Positions 50,032-58,954 of a stretch of 64,000 nucleotides of DNA are shown here, piece by piece. The notes beneath the pieces are model-generated. The model made no database searches. It was not told the origin of the DNA and was given only the letters and a program-made list of their open reading frames with translations. Both the position numbers and the translations under genes were made by a program. The number at the start of each line of letters is the position of its first letter. Position 1 is the first letter of the stretch. Source of the DNA: Lacinutrix sp. WUR7 (GTDB lineage Bacteria; Bacteroidota; Bacteroidia; Flavobacteriales; Flavobacteriaceae); assembly GCF_016864015.1 (NCBI RefSeq), contig NZ_CP045067.1, forward strand, positions 2,738,001 through 2,802,000. Reading direction: 5' to 3'.

Positions 50032-51075
50032 ATGTTAGATTATATTATAATTGGTGGCGCACAAGCAGGATTATCGATGGCTTACCATTTAAAAATATTA
50101 GAAAAGGAGTTTGTAGTACTAGATGGCGAAAATGAAATTGGCGCTTCTTGGTTAAACCGATGGGATTCTTTAAAATTATTTACACCAACCGAATACAATC
50201 ATTTGCCTGGTTTGAAATTTGATGCGCCAAAAGGACATTATCCGACTAAAGTAGAGGTAAGTGATTATTTTAAAACGTATGTAGAAACCTTCCAAATCCC
50301 GGTGCAGCTAAATACCTTAGTTACTTCCGTAAGGAAAACAGAGAAAGGTTTTTTTGTGACGTATAAAGATGGCGAATTACAAGCCAAAAATGTCATTGTT
50401 GCCACAGGACCATTTCATATTCCATACACACCGCCTTGTAATACTAAAATAGCCAAAAGCGTACTGCAGTTGCATAGTAATTATTATAAAGGAGTAGATC
50501 AATTGCAAGAAGGAGATGCTTTGGTAGTTGGAGGCGGAGATTCTGGATATCAAATTTTAAATGAAATTTCTAAAGATACATCCAGAACCGTTTATTTTTC
50601 TGGAGATACTACCGTACGATCTTTACCACAGCAAATTTTGGGTAAAACCTTATGGTGGTGGTTTACGCTAGTCGGTTTTTTAAGTTTTACTAAATACAGT
50701 TGGATAGGGAAAAAAATCAGTAATTTTTCACAACCCGTTATTGGTACCGATGTGAAAGAAATTCTTTCTAGAAAAAATGTTATCATTAAAGGAAGAACCA
50801 AAGACGCATTACAAGAAGTAATTATTTTTGAAAAGTCGAAAGTGTCTACTATTAAAAATGTTATTTGGGCTACAGGTTATCGTCCGAATTTTACATGGAT
50901 TGAAGGATTAGAACTGGATGAGAATAGCTATCCTAAAAATTATAGAGGCGTAAGTAATATTGATGGTTTGTATTTTATTGGATTGCCTTGGATGTACACA
51001 CGCGGATCTGCAACTTTAGGAGGTGTATCTAAAGATGCTAGTTATTTGGCAAGTATAATAAGCAAGCAGGATTAA
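50032..51075 (+). CDS. FAD/NAD(P)-dependent monooxygenase-like oxidoreductase
   Basis: A 347-aa flavoprotein. FAD site IIGGAQAGLSMAYHL at the N-terminus, then EIGASWLNRWDSLKLFTPTEYNHLPG, which is the usual post-FAD segment of flavin monooxygenase-like proteins. NADPH site VVGGGDSGYQILNEI near 165, and ATGYRPNFTWI near the end. It resembles bacterial YUC/FMO-like proteins; substrate unknown. It converges on rdgB with a 4-nt overlap. Confidence 0.87.
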   Translation: MLDYIIIGGAQAGLSMAYHLKILEKEFVVLDGENEIGASWLNRWDSLKLFTPTEYNHLPGLKFDAPKGHYPTKVEVSDYFKTYVETFQIPVQLNTLVTSVRKTEKGFFVTYKDGELQAKNVIVATGPFHIPYTPPCNTKIAKSVLQLHSNYYKGVDQLQEGDALVVGGGDSGYQILNEISKDTSRTVYFSGDTTVRSLPQQILGKTLWWWFTLVGFLSFTKYSWIGKKISNFSQPVIGTDVKEILSRKNVIIKGRTKDALQEVIIFEKSKVSTIKNVIWATGYRPNFTWIEGLELDENSYPKNYRGVSNIDGLYFIGLPWMYTRGSATLGGVSKDASYLASIISKQD

Positions 51076-51650
51076 TTACCAGCGTTTAAAAAAGTAACTA
51101 GTTGGCTAATCGCTTTTCCGCGATGTCCAATTTCATTTTTTTCGTCTAAAGAAATTTCAGCAAATGTTTTGTTGTAGCCTTCCGCTTTAAAAATAGGATC
51201 GTAACCAAAACCTTTTTCGCCGTGTTTTTCTGTGGTGATTTCTCCTTTACAAATTCCGGTAAACGTTTCTAAATTTCCATTTAAATGTAAAGCAACAACG
51301 GTTTTAAATTGTGCTTGTCTGCTGGCTTTATCTTTCAGGTTGGCTAAAAGTAAATTCATATTGTCTTCTGCATCTCTTTGTTCTCCTGCATAACGTGCAG
51401 AATAAACTCCGGGTTCGTTATTTAAAGCGATTACTTCTAATCCGGTATCATCTGCAAAACAATCATAACCATAATGTTCTTTGATGTACTCTGCTTTTTG
51501 AATGGCATTACCTTCAATAGTATTTTGCGTTTCTGGAACGTCTTCAAAACAACCAATATCTTTTAAGCTTAAAAGTTTTATGTGTTGCGGAATTAAAGAT
51601 TGTACTTCTTTTAATTTGTTTAAATTATTGGTGGCGAAAACAAGTTGCAT
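51072..51650 (-). CDS. rdgB: Non-canonical purine NTP pyrophosphatase (RdgB/HAM1)
   Basis: Hydrolyses dITP, ITP and XTP to the monophosphates to protect DNA. Hallmarks in the 192-aa protein: LVFATNNLNKLKEVQSL, NTIEGNAIQKAEYI, CFADDTGLEVIALNNEPGVYSARYAG, and EKGFGYDPIFKAEGYNKTFAEISLDEKNEIGHRGKA. All four motifs are typical. Confidence 0.97.
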   Translation of the reverse strand: MQLVFATNNLNKLKEVQSLIPQHIKLLSLKDIGCFEDVPETQNTIEGNAIQKAEYIKEHYGYDCFADDTGLEVIALNNEPGVYSARYAGEQRDAEDNMNLLLANLKDKASRQAQFKTVVALHLNGNLETFTGICKGEITTEKHGEKGFGYDPIFKAEGYNKTFAEISLDEKNEIGHRGKAISQLVTFLNAGN

Positions 51651-51711
51651 AGTTTATGGTAATTAATGTATTTTAGCTTTTGTAAAAATATATTAATAAA
51701 TTAAGCATCCT

Positions 51712-52707
51712 TTGTTAGAACAGATTATTTTTAAAAAGACTTTAATCTCTAAGTTATTTTTCCTTCTTATTTTTTGCTTTTCTTTCTTTTCTGCGACTTC
51801 GCAAACGCTAGAAGATGTGGATTCTTTGTTAGTAGATCGGAATTTAGAAAATTATTCAGTACGTATATTTTCTAATTTTAAAGTAAAGAAATTCACTATT
51901 AAAGACGGAGATTCTAAGTCTAAGTTTGTTCCTAATAATAGATATGGTTTAGGGTTTGGTGTGGCTAGTGAAAAGTTTATCATTGATCTTGCTTTTAATA
52001 TTAAAAATCCGAATAAAGCCGAAACAAAGCGATTTGATTTGCAAGCGACCACCATTTTAAAGCAGCAGCATTATGTGAATTTATACATTCAAACGTATAA
52101 AGGATTTAATGTTAAAAATGATTTCGATGTTCCAACGGTTTTTAGAAATGATATTCGTTCGGTAACCTTCGGGATTAATTATTTATATACTTTTGATGAT
52201 GTAGCATTTTCATATTCGCAATTAAAAGCTGGCTTGCCACAAAAGCGAAATAAAGATGTTTATATCACTGGCGGACTTGGTGTTTTTGGTGTGTATGATT
52301 ATTTTTCAGCAGATGCGACTGTTTTTTCAGAAGAGACCAGTGCCTATTATAATGAAGCTGCAAATATTAAAAGATATAATGGTCGCGCACTCGGACTTTT
52401 AGCAGGATTTGTATCGTATTTTAAACTTCCTGAAAATATTACAGCTACTTTTAATTTTATGCCTGGAATTGCTTTAATTAATAAGACAATCACCTTGGAA
52501 GAAGATAGTTATAGACCATCGAATATAATGCTTTATAAAATAGATTTTCATGTTGGTTTGGGCTATAGTTATAAACGTTACTATGCTAGTTTAACGTATG
52601 GGAATGGTTTTTATTCCACCAATTTTAATAACGATAATAAGTATTTCTTCAATCTGTCTAATGCCAAATTAGCAATAGGTTATAAGCTGAAAGCAAAGCG
52701 TAAATAA
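51712..52707 (+). CDS. DUF4421 outer-membrane protein
   Basis: A 331-aa protein. TTG 51712 is the only early start; an N-terminal hydrophobic segment (KLFFLLIFCFSFFSATSQ) is the signal peptide. The rest consists of short amphipathic strands ending YKLKAKRK, including RYGLGFGVASEKFIIDLAFNIKN and VGLGYSYKRYYASLTYGNGFY, as in DUF4421. A beta-barrel is likely; the function is unknown. Confidence 0.75.
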   Translation: MLEQIIFKKTLISKLFFLLIFCFSFFSATSQTLEDVDSLLVDRNLENYSVRIFSNFKVKKFTIKDGDSKSKFVPNNRYGLGFGVASEKFIIDLAFNIKNPNKAETKRFDLQATTILKQQHYVNLYIQTYKGFNVKNDFDVPTVFRNDIRSVTFGINYLYTFDDVAFSYSQLKAGLPQKRNKDVYITGGLGVFGVYDYFSADATVFSEETSAYYNEAANIKRYNGRALGLLAGFVSYFKLPENITATFNFMPGIALINKTITLEEDSYRPSNIMLYKIDFHVGLGYSYKRYYASLTYGNGFYSTNFNNDNKYFFNLSNAKLAIGYKLKAKRK

Positions 52708-52760
52708 ACACGATTATTTAAAGTATGATATTAGTCATTTTTAAACGTTATAATCTTACT

Positions 52761-52768
52761 TATTTTTG
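52761..52768 (+). promoter_or_regulatory. -7 element of hpf
   Basis: TATTTTTG, matching TAnnTTTG, 28 nt before the ATG. Confidence 0.45.
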
Positions 52769-52796
52769 AATAGATTAATAATTAAAAGATAAGACT

Positions 52797-53096
52797 ATGA
52801 CTATAAATATTCAATATGTACATATGGCAACTAGCGAAGCTATGAATGATTATGTAACTGAAAAACTAAGTGTTTTAGCAAAAAAATATGAATGGATTAT
52901 TAATGCAGAAGTGCATTTTGAAGTAGAGAATAATGCGAAGACAAATGGAAAAATTTGTAAGATAGAATTAAGTGCTCCTGGACCTCGTATTTTTGCAATG
53001 TCGGATGAAAATAATTATGAAGATGCTGTTAAAAACACGATTAAAGATTTAGAAAAGCAACTTAAAAAACGCAAAGAAACTTTTTCTACACACTAA
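52797..53096 (+). CDS. hpf: Ribosome hibernation factor, short HPF/RaiA type
   Basis: A 99-aa protein of the beta-alpha-beta3-alpha fold: INIQYVHMATSEAMNDYVTEKLSVLAKKY, INAEVHFEVENN, KICKIELSAPGPRIFAMSDENNYEDAVKNTIKDLEKQLKKRKE. It binds the decoding centre of idle ribosomes. It lacks the C-terminal dimerisation domain of long HPF. Confidence 0.9.
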   Translation: MTINIQYVHMATSEAMNDYVTEKLSVLAKKYEWIINAEVHFEVENNAKTNGKICKIELSAPGPRIFAMSDENNYEDAVKNTIKDLEKQLKKRKETFSTH

Positions 53097-53110
53097 AATA
53101 TAAAGAGGGT

Positions 53111-53584
53111 TTATCTATGATGATACGGTTCATTCCTTAAAATAGTAAACCCTCTATATAATTGTTCTATAACAAACAGTCTCACCATTTGATGAGAGAA
53201 TGTCATTTTAGAAAGTGAGAGTTTTCCTTGTGCTTTACTGTACACATCTGGACTAAATCCGTAAGGTCCACCAATTACAAATACCAATTGCTTGATACCA
53301 GAATTCATGTGTTTTTGTAAGTAGTTAGAAAAACCAACGGAATCTAATTGTTTTCCGTTTTCATCTAATAAAATCAATACGTCGGTTGCATTTAATTTAC
53401 CTAAAATAAGTTCTCCTTCTTTCTGTTTTTGCTGATCCTCACTTAGGTTTTTAACTTTTTTTAAATCTGGAATAATCTCTAATTCAAATTTTATATAAAA
53501 ACCAAGTCGTTTTGTGTAATCGTCTATTAAGCTTTGTAATTGCTTGTTGTCTGTTTTGCCAATGGCAAGTAGTTTAATGTTCAT
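53111..53584 (-). CDS. rlmH: 23S rRNA pseudouridine-1915 N3-methyltransferase
   Basis: A 157-aa SPOUT enzyme acting on assembled 70S ribosomes. MNIKLLAIGKTDNKQL at the start, LLDENGKQLDSVGFSNYL, VFVIGGPYGFSPDV and LSLSKMTFSHQMVRLFVIEQLYRGFTILRNEPYHH are diagnostic. Start at 53584 (MNIK) is preferred to a start three codons upstream because of the family N-terminus and the -7 element 7 nt before it. Confidence 0.95.
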   Translation of the reverse strand: MNIKLLAIGKTDNKQLQSLIDDYTKRLGFYIKFELEIIPDLKKVKNLSEDQQKQKEGELILGKLNATDVLILLDENGKQLDSVGFSNYLQKHMNSGIKQLVFVIGGPYGFSPDVYSKAQGKLSLSKMTFSHQMVRLFVIEQLYRGFTILRNEPYHHR

Positions 53585-53590
53585 ATTTAG

Positions 53591-53598
53591 CAAAGATA
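53591..53598 (-). promoter_or_regulatory. -7 element of rlmH, almost leaderless
   Basis: TATCTTTG on the minus strand ends 6 nt before the ATG; the start point would coincide with the start codon. Confidence 0.45.
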
Positions 53599-53675
53599 AA
53601 GTTTTTTAGAATTTGGAATTTGAAAATTTGAATATTTCGATTTTCAATCGTTATTTTAGCACAAAGAATTATTTT

Positions 53676-54536
53676 ATGATTAGCAAAGCACAATTTGATA
53701 CAGAAATAGATTTAATAATTACCAATGCGATTAGAGAAGATGTTGGCGATGGAGACCACAGCTCACTTGCATGTATTCCAGCTACTGCGCAAGGAAAGGC
53801 AAAACTTCTAGTAAAAGACAATGGTATTATTGCAGGCGTAGCATTCGCAAAACAGGTTTTTGCTTACGTGGATAAAGACTTGAAAGTGGAAACACTTATT
53901 GAAGATGGAAGCAAAGTGAAATATGGTGATATTGTTTTTTATGTGGAAGGCGCTTCGCAATCCATACTAAAAGCAGAACGTTTGGTGTTAAATGCCATGC
54001 AACGTATGAGTGCTATTGCAACTAAAACACGTCAGTTTGTGGACTTATTAGAAGGTACGGGAACTAAAATTTTAGATACCAGAAAAACTACTCCGGGAAT
54101 TCGTGCCTTAGAAAAATGGGCTGTTAAAATTGGAGGAGGAGAGAACCATAGATTTGCTTTATATGATATGATTATGCTTAAAGATAATCATATTGATTTT
54201 GCTGGCGGACTTACCAAAGCTATTGACAAAACAAAGAAGTATTTAAAAGAAACCAATAGAGATTTAAAGATTATTGTAGAAGCTAGAGATCTAAATGAAA
54301 TTGAAGAAATCTTGAAAAGCGATGGTGTATACCGAATTTTAATTGATAACTTTAACTATGAAGACACCAAAAAAGCAGTAAAACTGATTGGAAACAAATG
54401 CTTGACAGAAAGCTCTGGAGGTATCAACGAAAAAACAGTAAGAAAATATGCAGAATGTGGTGTTGATTTTATTTCATCTGGTGCATTAACGCACTCGGTG
54501 TATAATATGGATTTAAGCTTGAAGGCTGTGAAATAG
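53676..54536 (+). CDS. nadC: Quinolinate phosphoribosyltransferase
   Basis: Converts quinolinate and PRPP to nicotinate mononucleotide in NAD synthesis. The 286-aa protein from ATG 53676 begins MISKAQFDTEIDLIITNAIREDVGDGDHSS. Further marks: LVLNAMQRMSAIATKTR, ILDTRKTTPGIRALEKWAVKIGGGENHRFALYDMIMLKDNHIDF, EARDLNEI and ESSGGINEKTVRKYAECGVDFISSGALTHS. Upstream codons in the open frame are not part of the family. Confidence 0.96.
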   Translation: MISKAQFDTEIDLIITNAIREDVGDGDHSSLACIPATAQGKAKLLVKDNGIIAGVAFAKQVFAYVDKDLKVETLIEDGSKVKYGDIVFYVEGASQSILKAERLVLNAMQRMSAIATKTRQFVDLLEGTGTKILDTRKTTPGIRALEKWAVKIGGGENHRFALYDMIMLKDNHIDFAGGLTKAIDKTKKYLKETNRDLKIIVEARDLNEIEEILKSDGVYRILIDNFNYEDTKKAVKLIGNKCLTESSGGINEKTVRKYAECGVDFISSGALTHSVYNMDLSLKAVK

Positions 54537-54612
54537 TTTCAATCAAAGCAAAGTCAAAGTCGCCGTTTTAGTAAGTAATTCCATAGCTCCATAAAAGGGC
54601 TAGTCTAAATTA

Positions 54613-55560
54613 ATGACAAAAAAAACAGAAGATAAACTAGAAAAAATACCAGTAGTTAACCTATTGGTAAAGCTTTTAAAGCAAATAAAACTCCCAGGTT
54701 TTGAGGGGTTGTCTATTTACGATTTGTTAGAATTGTATGTTATTGGTATTGCTAGAGGTACTTTAACAACAAGAGCAAGTGCCATTGCATTTAGTTTTTT
54801 TATGGCTATTTTTCCGTTTTTGTTATTTGTACTTATTGTGATTCCGTATATACCAATAGATGATTTTAGAATTGAATTTCTGTCTTTTCTAAACTCTTTT
54901 TTACCTCCAAATACTTCCGAGTTTTTTGATGAAAATATTTACGGAAACATAAATACAGGTCGTGGAGGTTTGCTTTCTTCGGTGTTTTTACTTTCTATAT
55001 TTTTAATGGCAAATGGTGTAAACGCATTGTTTTCTGGTTTTGAAAACTCCTATCATGTGCAGCTAACTCGTAATGTTGTAAAACAATATTTGTTTGCTAT
55101 GGGTGTCGCTTTAATTTTAGCAATTATGGTGATTCTAACGGTGGTCATTTTTGGTTATGTAGAGATTTATTTGCTCCAACCTTTTTTTGATAAACTAAAC
55201 GAGCAAGGACTCACGCAAGCAGATTCTAATGTCTTTTGGATTGTTGCGGCCAAATATTTATTCTTTTTAGTAATGACCTATTTAGCAACGGCAACCTTAT
55301 ATTATTTTGGAACCAGAGAAGGAAAAGACTCTAAGTTCTTTTCTGTAGGAGCATTATTAACTACGCTGTTGTTTGTTTTAACTTCGTATCTTTTTGGTGT
55401 TTATATCAATAATTTTGCACAATATAATGAGCTCTATGGCTCTATTGGTGCTATTTTAATTCTAATGTTTTACTTGTGGCTAAATGCAAATATTTTACTT
55501 TTAGGTTACGAGCTCAATGCTTCTTTAAATGGGTTGCGAAAAATTAATAAAAATGAATAA
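54613..55560 (+). CDS. YihY/BrkB-family inner-membrane protein
   Basis: A 315-aa protein with six TM segments. TTRASAIAFSFFMAIFPFLLFVLIVIPYIP is the family signature, followed by GLLSSVFLLSIFLMANGVNALFSGFENSY and the GSIGAILILMFYLWLNANILLLGYELNA end. Older labels such as RNase BN are not correct. Function unknown. Its end overlaps the DUF2147 start. Confidence 0.88.
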   Translation: MTKKTEDKLEKIPVVNLLVKLLKQIKLPGFEGLSIYDLLELYVIGIARGTLTTRASAIAFSFFMAIFPFLLFVLIVIPYIPIDDFRIEFLSFLNSFLPPNTSEFFDENIYGNINTGRGGLLSSVFLLSIFLMANGVNALFSGFENSYHVQLTRNVVKQYLFAMGVALILAIMVILTVVIFGYVEIYLLQPFFDKLNEQGLTQADSNVFWIVAAKYLFFLVMTYLATATLYYFGTREGKDSKFFSVGALLTTLLFVLTSYLFGVYINNFAQYNELYGSIGAILILMFYLWLNANILLLGYELNASLNGLRKINKNE

Positions 55561-55981
55561 ATATATCTTATTAATAGTCTTCTTATGCATATCTATATCT
55601 GTTACTGCACAAGATATCTTCGGAAAATGGAAAACGATAGACGACGAAACTGGTGAAGAAAAATCTATTGTCGAAATTTATGAAAAGGACGGAAAAGTCT
55701 TCGGGAAAATAATTGAAATACTCAACCCGTTAAAAAAGGATGCACTTTGTACTGCTTGTGAAGGTGAAGATTATAACAAGCCTATTTTAGGGTTTCAACT
55801 GATTAAAAATCTTACAAAAGACGGCGACTACTATAAAAACGGAAGTATTTTCGATCCGCAAAAAGGGAAAATGTATACATGCAGATTAGGTGTCGATGCT
55901 GATAATCCAGATGTTTTAGAAGTCCGAGGATATATTGCTTTTTTCTATGCCACGCAATATTGGCAACGCGTAGATAATTAA
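55553..55981 (+). CDS. DUF2147 exported protein
   Basis: A 142-aa protein from ATG 55553 with signal peptide (MNKYILLIVFLCISISVTAQ). DIFGKWKTIDDETGEEKSIVEIYEKDGKVFGKIIEI and GSIFDPQKGKMYTCRLGVDADNPDVLEVRGYIAFF are the DUF2147 pattern, a lipocalin-like barrel. The two cysteines in LCTAC may bind metal or form a disulfide. Translationally coupled to the BrkB gene. Confidence 0.87.
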   Translation: MNKYILLIVFLCISISVTAQDIFGKWKTIDDETGEEKSIVEIYEKDGKVFGKIIEILNPLKKDALCTACEGEDYNKPILGFQLIKNLTKDGDYYKNGSIFDPQKGKMYTCRLGVDADNPDVLEVRGYIAFFYATQYWQRVDN

Positions 55982-56715
55982 TTAAAAAGCTTTAAAAAGG
56001 CTTCCTTTCTTCTAGTAGAAACATCTATTGTTTCTTGGTTAGACATGGTGACATAGCCTCCTTTTCCTTTGGTGTATTTCTTAACGTGTGCAATATTGAT
56101 CAAGTGTGAATTATGAATTCTGAAAAAGTTTGCATCCGTCAAAAGTGCTTCAAAGTGTTTAATGGGTTTCGATACTAATATGTTATCGGTTTTAGTCTGA
56201 ATATACGTATAACTCGTATCTGCTTTACAGTGAATAATATTTTCAATTTCTAGAATTTCAAATCCGTTAGAAGTTGGTATTCGTATGGTTTTTTTCTTGT
56301 CTTCCTTTTGAAGGTTGCTTAATAAAATTTTAATTTGTTCTGCATTATCAATAGGCTGTATTCGCTTTTTTAATCTTTTAATTGCTTGAATAAAATCGTC
56401 TTTATCAATGGGTTTTAATAAATAATCCATGGCACTATATTTAAAGGCTTTTATAGCGTAATCATTAAAAGCGGTGGTAAAAATCACATTAAAATTATAG
56501 TCACCTAAGCTTTCTAAATAATCAAAACCAGTTTTATTATGAATCTCAATATCTAAAAAAATGAGATCTGGTTGTAACGTTTTGGTTTTCGCTATAGCAT
56601 CATCCACCGTACTACAAGTTGCTACTATTTCTAGGTTAGAATCAAAAGATTCCGTTAGCTTTATAATACTATCAATGCAATGTTGTTCGTCATCAACAAT
56701 AAGTGTTTTAATCAT
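55978..56715 (-). CDS. LytTR-family response regulator
   Basis: A 245-aa two-component regulator. Receiver domain (about 1-120): LIVDDEQHCIDSI with acidic pair, Asp phosphorylation site in PDLIFLDIEI, and the Lys in YLLKPID. LytTR DNA-binding domain (about 140-245): EILEIENIIHCKADTSYTYIQTKTDNILVSKPIKHFEALL..FFRIHNSHLINIAHVKKYTKG. It is coupled to the sensor kinase, which ends 2 nt upstream on the same strand. Confidence 0.93.
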   Translation of the reverse strand: MIKTLIVDDEQHCIDSIIKLTESFDSNLEIVATCSTVDDAIAKTKTLQPDLIFLDIEIHNKTGFDYLESLGDYNFNVIFTTAFNDYAIKAFKYSAMDYLLKPIDKDDFIQAIKRLKKRIQPIDNAEQIKILLSNLQKEDKKKTIRIPTSNGFEILEIENIIHCKADTSYTYIQTKTDNILVSKPIKHFEALLTDANFFRIHNSHLINIAHVKKYTKGKGGYVTMSNQETIDVSTRRKEAFLKLFN

Positions 56716-56716
56716 T

Positions 56717-58786
56717 TTAAAAGGCGAGAGTTAGTGGTAGTTTTATTTCAATTTTGGTTCCGTTTGGTTTGTCAATAATTTGAAGATTACCATTGGTGTT
56801 CTTTATTTTATTGATGATTTCAATTCTACTTTTAGTGATACTCATTCCTAAAGAATGTTTATTATTATTATTATTATTTGTCTTTGCAGATGCTTCTCGA
56901 CCAATACCATTATCTTCCACGCTACAAATAATCATGCCTTCTTTTTGGATGTAATTAATGGCTATTTCTCCGTTTTTAGTACTGTTTCTTAATCCGTGAA
57001 TAATACTATTCTCCACAAATGGTTGTAGAATCATTGGCGGAATTAAAGTGTTTTCAGGATCTATATTTTCGTCTACATTTATAGTATAGGTAAAACTATT
57101 ATTGGCACGTTTGTTTTCGATATCTAAATAGGTTTTTAGGATACTAATGTCTTCGTTTAAAGTAATTTCTTTTTGTGTCGATTTCTCTAAAGTTTCGCGC
57201 ATTAATTTAGAGAATTTGGTCAAATAGTTGGAAGCATTCTCCATATCATTTTTAGCAATATATGCATGGATGGAATTTAAAGAATTAAAAATGAAATGCG
57301 GGTTCATTTGCGCTCGCAATGCTTTCAGTTCGGTGTTAGAAACTTTTAAATTAAAGGCTGTTTCTTTAGTTGTAGCAATTGCTTCTTGTTTCTTTTTGTA
57401 CAATATGAAACCAATTATTAACCCAATAGCCAAGCTACTACCAGTATAAATAGAAGTGTTTTTTATAAACTTATATCTCGCTATTTCTGCTTCTTGAATT
57501 GCTTGTTTTTTATCGTGAACTGCCGTTAGTGCAGCTTCCTTTTTTTCGTACTCGTATTTGGCTTCTAATTTTGCTATTTCTTCTTTCTTTTCGGAAGACA
57601 TAAAACGATCTTTTAACTTCTTTGCTTCCGTTTGGTTGTTGTAGGCCGTTTTGTAGTTTTTTAGCTTCGCGTTTACTAATGCTAGGTTTTCTAAAACACT
57701 TGCTTGTCGTTCTATACTTTGTGTTTTTTTAGAATACATGAATGCACTTTCAAAATTACTTTTCGCTTTCAAAAAGGCGCCACTTTCTAAATATGCAGTA
57801 CCAATGCTTTCATAAACAATTGCTAGGCTATTTGTGTTTTTAAGTTCTTGAAATAAGACTTTGGTTTGGTTTAAATAGGCTAATGCTTTTTTGTAATCTT
57901 TTAAAGTTATGTAAGCAATTCCAGTGTTTGTTAATGCACTTGCAATACCGTATTTGTTATTAATACTTTGCATGATAGCTAAAGATTCCTTGTAATACGT
58001 AATCGCTTTTTTGGGTTGTTTTAAGTCGTCATATAAATTACCAATATTCGTGAGTGTATTTGCTGTTTCTACTTTAGTATCTAGCTTTTTATTAATTTCT
58101 AGGCTTTTATTATAATATTTTAGGGCTACCTCGTATTTTTCTAATCTAGAATATAGCAATCCAATATTAGTGAGAATTCCTGCATGACGATCTGTATGGG
58201 TAGTGTTTGTTTGATTATGAATTTTAGACGCTTTTAGATAGGTGTCAATAGCTTCGGGATATTGCGATTGATACATTTGGTTAATGCCAATACTATTGAG
58301 AACCACAGCCATTAAAAAGCTGTCTTTTTCTTTTTCAAAAATTTCTAATGCTTTGTAATTAAGTTTATTTGCTTTTTGGTAATTCGATTGTCCAAAATAG
58401 ATGAGCCCTTTATTGTAATTAATGCGTGCAACTTGATTCCATGCTTTGCGTGTGGTTTGAATCTTTATAGCTTCGTTATACGCTACAATAGCTAAAGAGT
58501 CTTTAGATAACGCAATTAAATGAATTGCTTTGTTTTTGTAAGCAAGCGCTTCTTTGTCCTTTAATGGAAGACTTTTAGCAAGTGAAATAGCTTCGTTAGC
58601 AAACTGTAATCCTTTTTCTGGATTGGACGGATTATAAGCAGCAGTAAGCTGATTTAAGATTTCCAATTTCTCAATATTTGGCGCTTCGTTTTTAGTTAAT
58701 TCTATTTCAAGAGAATCTATTTTTTGCTGTTGCGAAAAGCAAACCAAAGAATACAGCATAAAAAAGTAACAAATAATACATTTCAT
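56717..58786 (-). CDS. TPR-containing LytS-type sensor histidine kinase
   Basis: A 689-aa kinase. The ATG at 58786 (MKCIICYFFMLYSLVCFS) gives a signal peptide; 20 more codons upstream are possible. About eight TPRs (about 60-410) lie outside, then a coiled coil, one TM (NTSIYTGSSLAIGLIIGFILY, about 445), and the cytoplasmic His_kinase region with LRAQMNPHFIFNSLNSIHAYI. The ATPase has an N box (QPFVENSIIHGL) and DNGIGRE. The TPRs may sense a protein or peptide ligand in the periplasm. It controls the LytTR regulator. Confidence 0.9.
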   Translation of the reverse strand: MKCIICYFFMLYSLVCFSQQQKIDSLEIELTKNEAPNIEKLEILNQLTAAYNPSNPEKGLQFANEAISLAKSLPLKDKEALAYKNKAIHLIALSKDSLAIVAYNEAIKIQTTRKAWNQVARINYNKGLIYFGQSNYQKANKLNYKALEIFEKEKDSFLMAVVLNSIGINQMYQSQYPEAIDTYLKASKIHNQTNTTHTDRHAGILTNIGLLYSRLEKYEVALKYYNKSLEINKKLDTKVETANTLTNIGNLYDDLKQPKKAITYYKESLAIMQSINNKYGIASALTNTGIAYITLKDYKKALAYLNQTKVLFQELKNTNSLAIVYESIGTAYLESGAFLKAKSNFESAFMYSKKTQSIERQASVLENLALVNAKLKNYKTAYNNQTEAKKLKDRFMSSEKKEEIAKLEAKYEYEKKEAALTAVHDKKQAIQEAEIARYKFIKNTSIYTGSSLAIGLIIGFILYKKKQEAIATTKETAFNLKVSNTELKALRAQMNPHFIFNSLNSIHAYIAKNDMENASNYLTKFSKLMRETLEKSTQKEITLNEDISILKTYLDIENKRANNSFTYTINVDENIDPENTLIPPMILQPFVENSIIHGLRNSTKNGEIAINYIQKEGMIICSVEDNGIGREASAKTNNNNNNKHSLGMSITKSRIEIINKIKNTNGNLQIIDKPNGTKIEIKLPLTLAF

Positions 58787-58954
58787 TTGTGGTAAAGAAT
58801 TAACTAATAGCAAGTTAAAAGTACTTCTATTTTTTTTAAAGACCATATTATTTGTGCGAAAATGAAGTCAAAATGCACAGTTATAAATTCTAGGTTGTCA
58901 TTTTAGTAAAATTCCTATTACTTCATAGAGCTATTAATCCATAAACTGGCTACT